A DNA stretch of 23,806 nucleotides from Lachnoclostridium sp. UBA1781 (GTDB lineage Bacteria > Bacillota > Clostridia > Lachnospirales > Lachnospiraceae). Position numbers and translations under genes: made by a program. The stretch spans positions 1 to 23,806 of the forward strand of contig DCGJ01000095.1 of the NCBI GenBank assembly GCA_002315495.1, given 5' to 3'. Each line of letters starts with the position of its first letter. The stretch's first letter is position 1. Below, in pieces: positions 1 to 7,805 of the stretch. The notes below the pieces were generated by a model, which saw nothing but the letters and a program-made list of their open reading frames with translations, was not told where the DNA came from and made no database searches.

Positions 1-134
1 GCGTATGGAATTATGACTATTTTGGGGATGCCAGAACGATAGATACACATGTAAAGAAACTTCGTGGAAAACTGGGCGAGAAAGGGGCTTACATCAAGAC
101 CGTCTGGGGTATGGGTTACAAGTTTGAGGTTTGA
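1..134 (+). CDS. Response regulator, OmpR/PhoB family, C-terminal fragment (5' end outside window)
   Basis: Only the last 43 codons are in the window, in the frame that starts at base 3. They read as the end of a winged-helix DNA-binding domain of the OmpR/PhoB type. The stretch RTIDTHVKKLRGKLG is the recognition helix region, and IKTVWGMGYKF is the C-terminal beta hairpin (wing) that closes almost every protein of this family. The receiver domain with the phospho-accepting Asp lies upstream and is not seen. The stop codon is 18 bases before a sensor histidine kinase gene in the same direction, so the two form a standard two-component pair. The regulated genes cannot be read from this fragment. 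Confidence 0.9.
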   Translation, partial: VWNYDYFGDARTIDTHVKKLRGKLGEKGAYIKTVWGMGYKFEV

Positions 135-152
135 TTCGGAGGTACGTGATTC

Positions 153-1868
153 ATGAAGAAACACAAAAAAATATCCTTTCGAATGCACATCACTTTAGTA
201 TATGCCGTGGCTGTAGCCGTGGCCGTTATCGTTTGCTGGGCGTCCTGCAAACTGTTTCTGAGAGATTATTACGAGCGGAACAAGCTTGACCAGCTGGAAG
301 AAGTTTATGCTACGATTAATGCGTCTCTTGGTTACGATGGGACACTTTTGGATAATTATGATATTCTGGCTGAATACTGTTATCATGTGGTTTCCGATGA
401 ACGAATCACCATTGCTTTTCGCTACTATGATGAAGATGGTAACCCAGCCATTTTTGACACCTCTCTGATGATTGACAGTAATCAAAATGGAAATGCCAAT
501 CAGACGGGGATAAATCATCAAATCCCAAGTATTTCTTCTGCGGCATCGCTTCCAAATGCGAATCCGTTTCCGGAGTATGGAATTATCAGTGCGGAAGACG
601 GGGAGAAAGATGAGAGTGAGAACCAGGGTCACGGACCGAATCGAAAGAATCCGGAAGGTATGGAGGACATTATGGATTTGCTGTTGTTTTACAGCGGATT
701 TGATACCTCCGTCATTCAGGGACACATTACGCAGCTTCGAAGTGAAGATAAATACAGCATTTTCTTGTTGGATTATAAGAACTCTGAAACGGCTCGTTAC
801 GACCTCTATGGTATGACGGACTGCGGGCTTCCGATTCTGCTTCGTGTTAATCAGGCGAACATTACTTCGGCGGCAAATGCGGCCTGTGATTTCCTGATGC
901 GGGTAGGCCTTCTGGTAATTGTTTTCGGAAGTGTTGTTGTGTTTCTTATGACGAGAATTCTGACAAGACCGATTGAGCATATGTCAAAGGCAGCGGACAA
1001 AATGGCGCATCTGAATTTCGATGTGCATTGTCCGGAAAGCAGAACGCGGGAACTGGATTCTTTGGCCGGGTCATTAAATAATATGTCGTCCCGACTTGAG
1101 ACTACGATTTGCGAGTTGAAGGAGTCCAATAATCAGCTGCAAAAGGACATTGCCCATAAGGTGGAAATCGACAATATGCGAACCGAATTCCTGTCCAACG
1201 TATCCCATGAGTTGAAGACTCCGATTGCCTTGATTCAGGGATATGCAGAGGGTTTGATGGACAATATTTCCGATGATGACGCGGAAAGCAGACAGTTCTA
1301 CTGCGACGTTATTGTAGATGAAGCAAAGAAGATGAACACGATGGTGCGTAAGCTTTTGACGCTGAATCAGATTGAATGCGGACAGGATATGGTGGAATTC
1401 CAGCGTTTTGACCTGGTAGAGTTGATGCAAGCGGTCATCAATTCGCATGAGGTGCTTGGAAAAGAAAAAGACGTTACCATGCATTTTGATGAGAAGGAAC
1501 CGATTTACGTATGGGCCGACGAATATATGATTGAGGAGGTTGCTACGAACTTTATCAGTAATGCCTTCCATCATGTATGCAAGTCCAATGAAATCGCAGT
1601 TTCCATGAAAAAGCACGACAACATCGTACGATGTTCCGTATATAACACCGGTAATCCGATTCCTGAAGAGGAACTCGACAAGATCTGGATTAAGTTCTAC
1701 AAGGTAGACAAGGCCAGAACAAGAGAGTATGGCGGAAGCGGTATCGGTCTTTCCATCGTCAAGGCCATTATGGACAACCACAATCGCGAATGTGGTGTTA
1801 TCAATCACGAGGGCGGTGTGGAGTTCTGGTTTGAGCTGGAAATGGCAGGGGAAGAATCAGAAGCGTAA
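153..1868 (+). CDS. Membrane sensor histidine kinase (HAMP-HisKA-HATPase), two-component partner
   Basis: This 571-residue protein is a transmembrane sensor kinase that autophosphorylates on His and passes the phosphate to the preceding response regulator. A first membrane helix lies near residues 14-36. A long extracytoplasmic sensor domain follows (about 37-245), with a hydrophilic, Asn/Ser/Glu-rich stretch around 105-165. The second helix is near 247-269 and a HAMP linker follows. The HisKA box FLSNVSHELKTP has the phospho-acceptor at His352. The ATPase domain has an N box with Asn466, a G1-like segment VYNTGNPI (Asn where many kinases have Asp, as in VanS-like kinases) and the G2 motif GGSGIGLSIVKAIM. 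The start is ATG with GGAGGT 8 bases upstream. The ligand cannot be predicted. Confidence 0.93.
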   Translation: MKKHKKISFRMHITLVYAVAVAVAVIVCWASCKLFLRDYYERNKLDQLEEVYATINASLGYDGTLLDNYDILAEYCYHVVSDERITIAFRYYDEDGNPAIFDTSLMIDSNQNGNANQTGINHQIPSISSAASLPNANPFPEYGIISAEDGEKDESENQGHGPNRKNPEGMEDIMDLLLFYSGFDTSVIQGHITQLRSEDKYSIFLLDYKNSETARYDLYGMTDCGLPILLRVNQANITSAANAACDFLMRVGLLVIVFGSVVVFLMTRILTRPIEHMSKAADKMAHLNFDVHCPESRTRELDSLAGSLNNMSSRLETTICELKESNNQLQKDIAHKVEIDNMRTEFLSNVSHELKTPIALIQGYAEGLMDNISDDDAESRQFYCDVIVDEAKKMNTMVRKLLTLNQIECGQDMVEFQRFDLVELMQAVINSHEVLGKEKDVTMHFDEKEPIYVWADEYMIEEVATNFISNAFHHVCKSNEIAVSMKKHDNIVRCSVYNTGNPIPEEELDKIWIKFYKVDKARTREYGGSGIGLSIVKAIMDNHNRECGVINHEGGVEFWFELEMAGEESEA

Positions 1869-1895
1869 AGTATGTAGTAATAGAGGTTGGAGATC

Positions 1896-2501
1896 ATGAT
1901 TGCAGTTATTGACTATGATGCAGGCAATGTGAAAAATGTGCTGAATGCCCTGAAGCGCTTGGGGCAGGAGGCGGTGCTTACCCGTGACCCGGAGGTCATT
2001 CTTCAGGCGGACCGCGCAATTTTGCCGGGGGTTGGCGCATTTGGCGCCGCAATGGAGCGCCTGGAACAATTCGGACTTGTTCCGGTTATTCAGAACTATG
2101 TTGCCAGCGGCAAGCCTTTTTTGGGCATATGTCTGGGCTTACAATTAATGTTTGATTCGAGTGAAGAGGCGCCGGGAGTACGGGGCCTTTCGCTGCTTCC
2201 CGGAAAGGTTGTTAAGATTTCCGATGCACCGGGCTTAAAGATTCCTCACATTGGATGGAACGACCTGACCCTTAATCCAAGAAGCCGGTTATTTGCCGGA
2301 ATTCCGAATCAGTCGTATGTCTATTTTGTTCATTCTTTTTATCTTCAGGCGGAGCATGAAGAGGATGTGGCCGCAAGCACGGAATATGGAGCACATATTC
2401 ATGCAGCCGTGGAGCATGGCAATCTGGTTGCTTGTCAGTTCCATCCGGAAAAGAGCGGTGATGTCGGATTAGCGATTTTGAAGAATTTTATCGCCATGTA
2501 G
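1896..2501 (+). CDS. hisH: Imidazole glycerol phosphate synthase, glutamine amidotransferase subunit HisH
   Basis: HisH hydrolyses glutamine and passes ammonia through a tunnel to HisF, the fifth step of histidine biosynthesis, in the cytoplasm. It is a class-I glutamine amidotransferase of 201 residues, normal for the family. The start MIAVIDYDAGN matches the usual HisH opening. The nucleophile is Cys79 in GICLGLQLM, and the His/Glu pair is His183 and Glu185 in QFHPEKSG. I chose the ATG at 1896. An in-frame TTG nine bases upstream would only add MEI and lies inside the GGAG-containing ribosome binding region. The gene follows the sensor kinase after 27 bases and is followed by hisF after 58 bases. 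No other his gene is visible in the window. Confidence 0.96.
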   Translation: MIAVIDYDAGNVKNVLNALKRLGQEAVLTRDPEVILQADRAILPGVGAFGAAMERLEQFGLVPVIQNYVASGKPFLGICLGLQLMFDSSEEAPGVRGLSLLPGKVVKISDAPGLKIPHIGWNDLTLNPRSRLFAGIPNQSYVYFVHSFYLQAEHEEDVAASTEYGAHIHAAVEHGNLVACQFHPEKSGDVGLAILKNFIAM

Positions 2502-2559
2502 ACCGCTTAGGAAAATGCGGCAGGTCCTGACGAAGCGATGGACCGGAAAGGATGACAAT

Positions 2560-3318
2560 ATGTTTACAAAGAGAATTATTCCCTGTCTGGATGTGAATAA
2601 CGGACGAGTGGTGAAGGGCATCAATTTCGTTGACCTTCGGGATGCCGGAGATCCGGTGGAGGTTGGCCGTGCATACGGTGAGGCTGGTGCCGATGAATTG
2701 GTGTTTTTGGACATTACCGCATCGTCTGATGCGAGAACCATCAAAGCGGAAATGGTTCGCCGCGTGGCAGAAACGGTATTCATTCCGTTTACGGTTGGCG
2801 GCGGAATTCGCACGGTCGACGATTTTCGCATGATCTTGCGTGAAGGCGCGGATAAGGTGGCTGTGAATTCGGCTGCTATTATGAACCCGCAGCTCATTCG
2901 TGAGGCGGCAGACATTTTCGGGAGCCAGTGCGTAGTTTGTGCAATTGACGCGAAGAGACAAGCGGACGGAACGTGGCACATTTACAAAAATGGTGGCCGT
3001 GTCGATATGGGAATCGATGCTGTGAAGTGGGCTCGTCAGGCATATGAACTTGGCGCCGGCGAGATTCTTTTAACCAGTATGGACTGTGACGGAACGAAGA
3101 ACGGATACGACATCGAGCTTACCAGAAAGGTAAGCGAAGCGGTGCCGATTCCGGTCATTGCATCCGGTGGTGCCGGAACGATGGAGCATTTTTATGATGC
3201 GCTTACGGAAGGCAAGGCCGATGCGGCTTTGGCGGCTTCCCTGTTCCACTACAAGGAGATGGAGATTAAAGACCTGAAGGAATATCTGCGTTCGAGGGAT
3301 GTCAGCGTACGCTTGTAA
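2560..3318 (+). CDS. hisF: Imidazole glycerol phosphate synthase, cyclase subunit HisF
   Basis: HisF is the (beta/alpha)8-barrel cyclase that uses ammonia from HisH to make imidazole glycerol phosphate and AICAR from PRFAR. The protein has 252 residues, the usual length. Both catalytic aspartates fall at the standard positions: Asp11 in IIPCLDVNNGRVVKG and Asp130 in CAIDAKR. Phosphate-binding glycines are seen in TVGGGIRT and IASGGAGT. The frame is open 15 codons further upstream, but the ATG at 2560 gives the family-typical MFTKRIIPCLD opening and has AAAGGA about 9 bases upstream. Together with hisH it makes a complete heterodimer, separate from the rest of the histidine pathway. Confidence 0.97.
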   Translation: MFTKRIIPCLDVNNGRVVKGINFVDLRDAGDPVEVGRAYGEAGADELVFLDITASSDARTIKAEMVRRVAETVFIPFTVGGGIRTVDDFRMILREGADKVAVNSAAIMNPQLIREAADIFGSQCVVCAIDAKRQADGTWHIYKNGGRVDMGIDAVKWARQAYELGAGEILLTSMDCDGTKNGYDIELTRKVSEAVPIPVIASGGAGTMEHFYDALTEGKADAALAASLFHYKEMEIKDLKEYLRSRDVSVRL

Positions 3319-3355
3319 CTGACCGTATGATAGGCAAAGAATAGAGGAAGAAACG

Positions 3356-4030
3356 ATGGGGATGATTACCGGCGACTGGCAGGAGGCTCTGCAGGGAGAA
3401 TTTCAAAAGCCATATTATAAGGAACTGTACAAGTTCGTGAAAAATGAGTATTCTACTACTGTAGTATACCCGCCCTCGGAGGATATCTTCAATGCACTTC
3501 ATTACACCTCGCTGGCGGATGTGAAGGTCGTGATTTTGGGGCAGGATCCGTATCACGAGCCAAAGCAGGCACATGGCTTATGTTTTTCCGTGTCTCCGGA
3601 GGTGCAGGTTCCACCGTCTCTTGTGAATATCTACAAGGAGCTTCACGAGAACCTGGGGTGTGCGATTCCCAATAACGGTTATCTTGAAAAATGGGCCCGT
3701 CAGGGAGTGCTGCTTCTGAATACGGTGTTGACCGTTCGGGCACACAACGCATTTTCCCATGCGGGAAGAGGATGGGAGCAATTTACCGACGCCATCATTG
3801 AGGCAGTTAATCGGGAAGACCGTCCAATTGTATTCATGCTGTGGGGCTCACCTGCGCAAAAGAAGAAGGCGATGCTAACCAATCCGAAGCATCTGGTACT
3901 TTGTGCCCCACATCCAAGTCCGCTTTCGGCGTATCGCGGCTTTTTCGGATGTAAGCATTTTAGTCAGGCAAATGCGTTCTTGGCCGAGCATGGACAGGAA
4001 AAGATTGACTGGCAGATTGAAAATGTGTAA
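3356..4030 (+). CDS. ung: Uracil-DNA glycosylase, family 1
   Basis: Ung removes uracil from DNA and starts base excision repair. The 224-residue protein has the water-activating motif GQDPYH at residues 62-67, with catalytic Asp64. Its second motif, HPSPLSAYRGFFGCKHF, has the catalytic His at 186. Both positions are nearly the same as in the E. coli enzyme. The start at 3356 has AGGAAG six to seven bases upstream; a second ATG two codons later is a weaker alternative. The gene lies 37 bases after hisF with no terminator between, so co-transcription is possible. An internal palindrome-like 20-mer (3450-3469) is discussed separately. Confidence 0.97.
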   Translation: MGMITGDWQEALQGEFQKPYYKELYKFVKNEYSTTVVYPPSEDIFNALHYTSLADVKVVILGQDPYHEPKQAHGLCFSVSPEVQVPPSLVNIYKELHENLGCAIPNNGYLEKWARQGVLLLNTVLTVRAHNAFSHAGRGWEQFTDAIIEAVNREDRPIVFMLWGSPAQKKKAMLTNPKHLVLCAPHPSPLSAYRGFFGCKHFSQANAFLAEHGQEKIDWQIENV

Positions 4031-4079
4031 AGTGGATGAAATGATGTGTATATAAGAGTGGAGTAAAAGGAGAAAGCGT

Positions 4080-4940
4080 ATGAATGAGGGATTTTCGGAT
4101 ATTGCTTATCAGGAGCTTCATCCGACAATTTTGTATTGTAGCCGAACACGTGATGCGAGACTGAACTCGTATCATTCGCACACAAATGTGGAGATGGCGT
4201 TTATTCTTTCCGGCACCGGTCGCTATCTGGTGGATGGAGTCAGTTATGATGTGAAGCAGGGGGACCTGATTATTTGTAATCCCGGCGTATTGCATCAGAG
4301 CGTGGTCACGGACCAGAACGATCCGACCATTGAATTCATTGTGGGTTTTACGGATGTTCATTTTCTGAATATGCCGGATAACTGCATTCGCATGCCGGAG
4401 GGAGAGCATTTGCTCCGACTGTCTTCGGAAGCAAAGCGTGAGTTTAGCCGTTGCTGTTATGAAATTATGGAGGAAAATGCGTCCTCCGAGCCGGGACGGT
4501 ATTATATGATTCAGGCTGAGATGATGAAGATGCTTATCATCATTTATCGTGCACTGAACGGAAATCGCCAGGAGGAAAACAGCGGTATCAGCTTTGAAAG
4601 CTACTCGAAGGGATATGTTGTTCAGCAGATTATTCGTTACCTGAATGAGAATTATGCAAATAAGATTTCGCTGGATCAGATTGCGCATAATATGTATCTG
4701 AGTCCGGTGTATATTTCAAAGATTTTCAAGGAGAAGACCGGAGATTCTCCAATCAACTTCCTGATTAAGATTCGCTTGAAGAAGGCGAAAGAACTTCTTG
4801 AGGACGGACAGGGAAGCATTAAGGTGATTGCCTCGATGGTTGGTTACGATGATGTGTATCATTTTTCCAAACTGTTTAAGAAGTACTACGGAATCTCTCC
4901 GTTAAACTATCAGAAATCGGTTCGGAAGAAAGAAGAGTAG
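4080..4940 (+). CDS. AraC-family transcriptional regulator with N-terminal cupin sensor domain
   Basis: This is a 286-residue DNA-binding regulator. The N-terminal part (about 20-100) has the cupin-like pattern of AraC sensor domains: YHSHTNVEMAFILSGTGRYL, then GDLIICNPGVLHQ. The C-terminal 100 residues hold the two helix-turn-helix units: SLDQIAHNMYLSPVYISKIF and IKVIASMVGYDDVYHFSKLF, followed by the family signature KKYYGISPLNYQ. The cupin/AraC combination usually senses a sugar or other small molecule. No sugar gene is adjacent: the neighbours are ung (49 bases upstream) and a sirtuin (14 bases downstream), so its target is unknown. The start is ATG at 4080 with AAGGAG upstream. Confidence 0.93.
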   Translation: MNEGFSDIAYQELHPTILYCSRTRDARLNSYHSHTNVEMAFILSGTGRYLVDGVSYDVKQGDLIICNPGVLHQSVVTDQNDPTIEFIVGFTDVHFLNMPDNCIRMPEGEHLLRLSSEAKREFSRCCYEIMEENASSEPGRYYMIQAEMMKMLIIIYRALNGNRQEENSGISFESYSKGYVVQQIIRYLNENYANKISLDQIAHNMYLSPVYISKIFKEKTGDSPINFLIKIRLKKAKELLEDGQGSIKVIASMVGYDDVYHFSKLFKKYYGISPLNYQKSVRKKEE

Positions 4941-4954
4941 GTCGGGAGGAAGAA

Positions 4955-5692
4955 ATGGCTCAGAGCTATGAGGAACGAATTGAAACCCTGAAGCAGTGGA
5001 TTCGGGAAAGTGAGCGGATTGCATTTTTTGGTGGCGCAGGCGTGTCAACGGAGAGCAATATTCCGGACTTTCGAAGCACAGACGGGTTGTATCATATGAA
5101 ATACGATTATCCTCCGGAAACGATTTTGAGTGCGACTTTCTTTCATCGAAAGACGGATGAGTTTTACCGGTTTTATCGGGATAAGATGATTTATACGGAT
5201 GCCAAACCGAATCGCGCGCATTTGGCTCTGGCAAAGCTGGAACAGGAGGGCAAACTGACCGGAATCGTCACCCAGAACATTGACGGGCTTCACCAGGAGG
5301 CCGGGAATAAAAAGGTGTATGAGCTTCACGGAAGTGTCCTTCGCAATTACTGTATGAAATGCCACAAGTTTTACGGCATTGATGCGATTATGAAATCGGA
5401 GGGGATCCCAACCTGCGAGTGCGGGGGGACCATTAAGCCGGATGTTGTTTTATATGAAGAAGGCCTGAATGATCAGGTTTGGAACGGCGGCGAGGCTGCC
5501 ATTCGAAATGCGGATATGCTGATTGTAGGAGGCACCTCTCTTACGGTTTATCCGGCGGCGAATATGCTCTATTACTATCGCGGAAAGCGTCTCGTGTTAA
5601 TCAATCGCGACGCCACAACCTATGATTCCGAGGCTGATTTAGTCTTTCACGAATCGATAGGGGATGTTCTTTCTACAGCGGTAGAGTTATAG
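4955..5692 (+). CDS. cobB: NAD-dependent protein deacylase, Sir2 family
   Basis: Sirtuins remove acyl groups from lysines, consuming NAD+ and giving O-acyl-ADP-ribose and nicotinamide. The 245-residue protein has the NAD-binding motifs GAGVSTESNIPDFRS and TQNIDGLHQEAG. The catalytic His is His125 in YELHGSV, and a zinc module is formed by Cys133, Cys136, Cys154 and Cys156. GTSLTVYPAAN and LINRDATTYD complete the Rossmann fold. The substrate-loop residues resemble the Thermotoga-type (class U) sirtuins more than the desuccinylase class. RBS GGGAGG lies just upstream of the ATG. The gene follows the AraC regulator after 14 bases, suggesting one transcript. In acetate- or butyrate-forming bacteria it probably tunes acetyl-CoA enzymes, which is inference. 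Confidence 0.95.
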   Translation: MAQSYEERIETLKQWIRESERIAFFGGAGVSTESNIPDFRSTDGLYHMKYDYPPETILSATFFHRKTDEFYRFYRDKMIYTDAKPNRAHLALAKLEQEGKLTGIVTQNIDGLHQEAGNKKVYELHGSVLRNYCMKCHKFYGIDAIMKSEGIPTCECGGTIKPDVVLYEEGLNDQVWNGGEAAIRNADMLIVGGTSLTVYPAANMLYYYRGKRLVLINRDATTYDSEADLVFHESIGDVLSTAVEL

Positions 5693-5774
5693 ATAAATGC
5701 GGCACTAAATGCTGCATGGGGAATTATGTTACGGAGTTTTTACAAGAACACCAAGAATACTGGAGGAACAGATT

Positions 5775-7745
5775 TTGAGCGACAACGACAAGAATTTGAA
5801 GCATGATCCGGAAGAAGATAACGGGTCGAACAAGAAGAAAAAAGACAACAAGCATAAGATAACCAGATACCTGGCTGTTGCAGGTGTTGTTATGTGCCTT
5901 ATGTTTTCTTATATGCTTGCAAGCAGCTACATAAGTGGTCTTCGAAACAAAGAAATTAAGTACGACGAGTTTCTGAAGAAATTGGAGCAGGGGGCGATTG
6001 AGGAGGTTGAGATCCAGCAGGATTACGACCGAATTGTCATTACTCCGAACGAAAAGGATGAAAACTTCAAGAAGGTTGATACCTATTACACCGGAATTGT
6101 GGACGATCAGGAGCTTGTTCAGCGTCTGACCGAAGCGAAGATTCCGTTTAGCCGTAAGATTATTGACAAGAGTACAACGATCGTTGACATTTTACTCAGT
6201 TACATTCTTCCGTTTGTTCTGATGTATGTTGTCATCTATATGCTTTATAAGATGGTTTTCAAAAACGGTGGAATCGGCGGTGTGAATAAAAACACCGGTA
6301 AGGTTTATCAGGAGGATGAGACCGGGATTACCTTTAAGGATGTGGCCGGGCAGGAAGAAGCAAAGGATTCCGTTATGGAATTGGTGGATTTCCTTCACGA
6401 CCCTGCAAAATATACCCGTATCGGCGCGAAGCTTCCGAAGGGTGCGCTTTTGGTAGGCCCTCCGGGAACCGGTAAAACCTTGCTTGCAAAGGCCGTTGCC
6501 GGAGAAGCAAAGGTTCCTTTTATCAGCCTTTCCGGTTCGGATTTTGTGGAGATGTTTGTTGGTGTCGGTGCTTCCCGTGTTCGTAACCTGTTCAATCAGG
6601 CAACACAGATGGCTCCGTGCATCATTTTCATTGATGAAATCGATGCCATCGGTAAGAGTCGTGACAGCCGGTTCGGCGGTGGAAATGACGAGCGTGAGCA
6701 GACGTTAAACCAGCTGCTCGCAGAAATGGATGGTTTTGATACTTCCAAGGGTATCGTTATTCTGGCAGCGACCAACCGTCCGGAGGTTTTGGATAAGGCA
6801 TTGCTTCGTCCGGGCCGTTTTGACCGTCGAATTATCGTTGACAAGCCGGATATGAAGGGCCGTCTTGCCGTTTTGAAGGTACATGCGAAAAATGTTTTGA
6901 TGCATGACAGTGTAGATTTGGAAGCAATTGCAAAAGCAACCAGCGGTGCCGTAGGTTCCGATTTGGCGAATATCATAAATGAGGCCGCAATCCTTGCAGT
7001 TAAGGAAGGAAGAACCGTTGTACAGCAGTCCGATTTGATGGAGTCTGTAGAGGTTGTCTTCGCCGGTAAAGAGAAGAAGAATCGTATTCTCGGACCGGAA
7101 GAAAAGAAAATCGTGGCGTATCATGAAATCGGTCATGCCATGGTAGCCGCTCTTCAGAAAAATGCGGAGCCGGTTCAGAAGATTACCATTGTTCCGAGAA
7201 CCATGGGCGCACTTGGCTATACGATGCAGGTTCCGGAGGAAGAAAAGTATCTGAATTCAAAGGAAGAACTTTTGACGACAATCCGTACCTTCTGTGGCGG
7301 TCGTGCAGCAGAAGCATTAAAGTTCCATTCCATTACGACCGGCGCAAGCAACGATATTGAGCGTTCCACTCAGCTGGCACGCCATATGATTACCCTCTAT
7401 GGTATGTCCGATGAATTCGGTATGATGGCACTTGAGTCTGTGGAAAGCAAATACCTGGAAGGTCGTACCGTTCTGGAGTGTAGTAACGAAACCGCAACGA
7501 AGGTCGATGAACTCGTTCGAAAGACCATGAAGGACTGCTATGACCAGGCCTATCAGTATCTGGCCGACAATGAGCCGCTGTTGGATGAGGCTGCCGAATT
7601 CCTGATCGAGAAGGAAACCATTACCGGTGAACAGTTTATGGAGATTTTCAATCGCCACAAGAATCCGGAAGCGGTTAGCGAAACGGTGACGGAAATCAAT
7701 CTGGATGAGGAGATCAATCCGGACACCTCGTCAACCCTGAATTAA
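5775..7745 (+). CDS. ftsH: ATP-dependent zinc metalloprotease FtsH (TTG start)
   Basis: FtsH is a hexameric membrane AAA+ protease that degrades unneeded or misassembled membrane and regulatory proteins. I place the start at TTG 5775 because GGAGG lies 8 bases upstream; the upstream in-frame ATG at 5709 has no ribosome binding site. The 656-residue protein starts with a charged Lys/Asn/Asp-rich tail. Membrane helix 1 (about 32-55), a short extracytoplasmic domain and helix 2 (about 135-160) follow. Walker A is GPPGTGKT (228-235), Walker B IIFIDEID (283-290), and the second region of homology ends RPGRFDRR. The zinc site is HEIGH (450-454), with a third ligand expected in TTGASNDIERST. It may be one of several FtsH paralogs. 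A terminator follows. Confidence 0.96.
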   Translation: MSDNDKNLKHDPEEDNGSNKKKKDNKHKITRYLAVAGVVMCLMFSYMLASSYISGLRNKEIKYDEFLKKLEQGAIEEVEIQQDYDRIVITPNEKDENFKKVDTYYTGIVDDQELVQRLTEAKIPFSRKIIDKSTTIVDILLSYILPFVLMYVVIYMLYKMVFKNGGIGGVNKNTGKVYQEDETGITFKDVAGQEEAKDSVMELVDFLHDPAKYTRIGAKLPKGALLVGPPGTGKTLLAKAVAGEAKVPFISLSGSDFVEMFVGVGASRVRNLFNQATQMAPCIIFIDEIDAIGKSRDSRFGGGNDEREQTLNQLLAEMDGFDTSKGIVILAATNRPEVLDKALLRPGRFDRRIIVDKPDMKGRLAVLKVHAKNVLMHDSVDLEAIAKATSGAVGSDLANIINEAAILAVKEGRTVVQQSDLMESVEVVFAGKEKKNRILGPEEKKIVAYHEIGHAMVAALQKNAEPVQKITIVPRTMGALGYTMQVPEEEKYLNSKEELLTTIRTFCGGRAAEALKFHSITTGASNDIERSTQLARHMITLYGMSDEFGMMALESVESKYLEGRTVLECSNETATKVDELVRKTMKDCYDQAYQYLADNEPLLDEAAEFLIEKETITGEQFMEIFNRHKNPEAVSETVTEINLDEEINPDTSSTLN

Positions 7746-7756
7746 GTACAATTGAA

Positions 7757-7787
7757 CCCCGAGTGTCCGTGGACATTCGGGGTTTTT
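7757..7787 (+). terminator. Intrinsic terminator after ftsH
   Basis: The 5' arm at 7757-7768 (CCCCGAGTGTCC) pairs with the 3' arm at 7771-7782 (GGACATTCGGGG), with one G-U pair. The innermost C-G pair opens to give a CGTG loop. Five T follow at 7783-7787. It lies 11 bases after the ftsH stop and ends 18 bases before the uvrC ATG, so uvrC must be read through or use a promoter inside or near ftsH. Confidence 0.9.
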
Positions 7788-7805
7788 ACGAAGTGGGAGG
7801 AGCGC

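Noticed and set aside
1074..1808. 244-codon open frame on the - strand inside the histidine kinase
   Set aside because: It is the shadow of a well-supported gene with clear HisKA and HATPase motifs; the antisense translation shows no motif.
5699..5715. Short hairpin GCGGCA-CTAAA-TGCTGC between the sirtuin and ftsH
   Set aside because: A 6-bp stem with one G-U pair and no T-run after it; too weak to call a terminator.
5709..5774. Upstream ATG extending ftsH by 22 codons
   Set aside because: No Shine-Dalgarno sequence precedes it and the added residues are not FtsH-like. TTG 5775 has GGAGG at ideal distance.
7752..7805. TTG start extending uvrC by 18 codons
   Set aside because: It lies within the terminator stem and lacks a ribosome site; the ATG at 7806 has GGGAGGAG.
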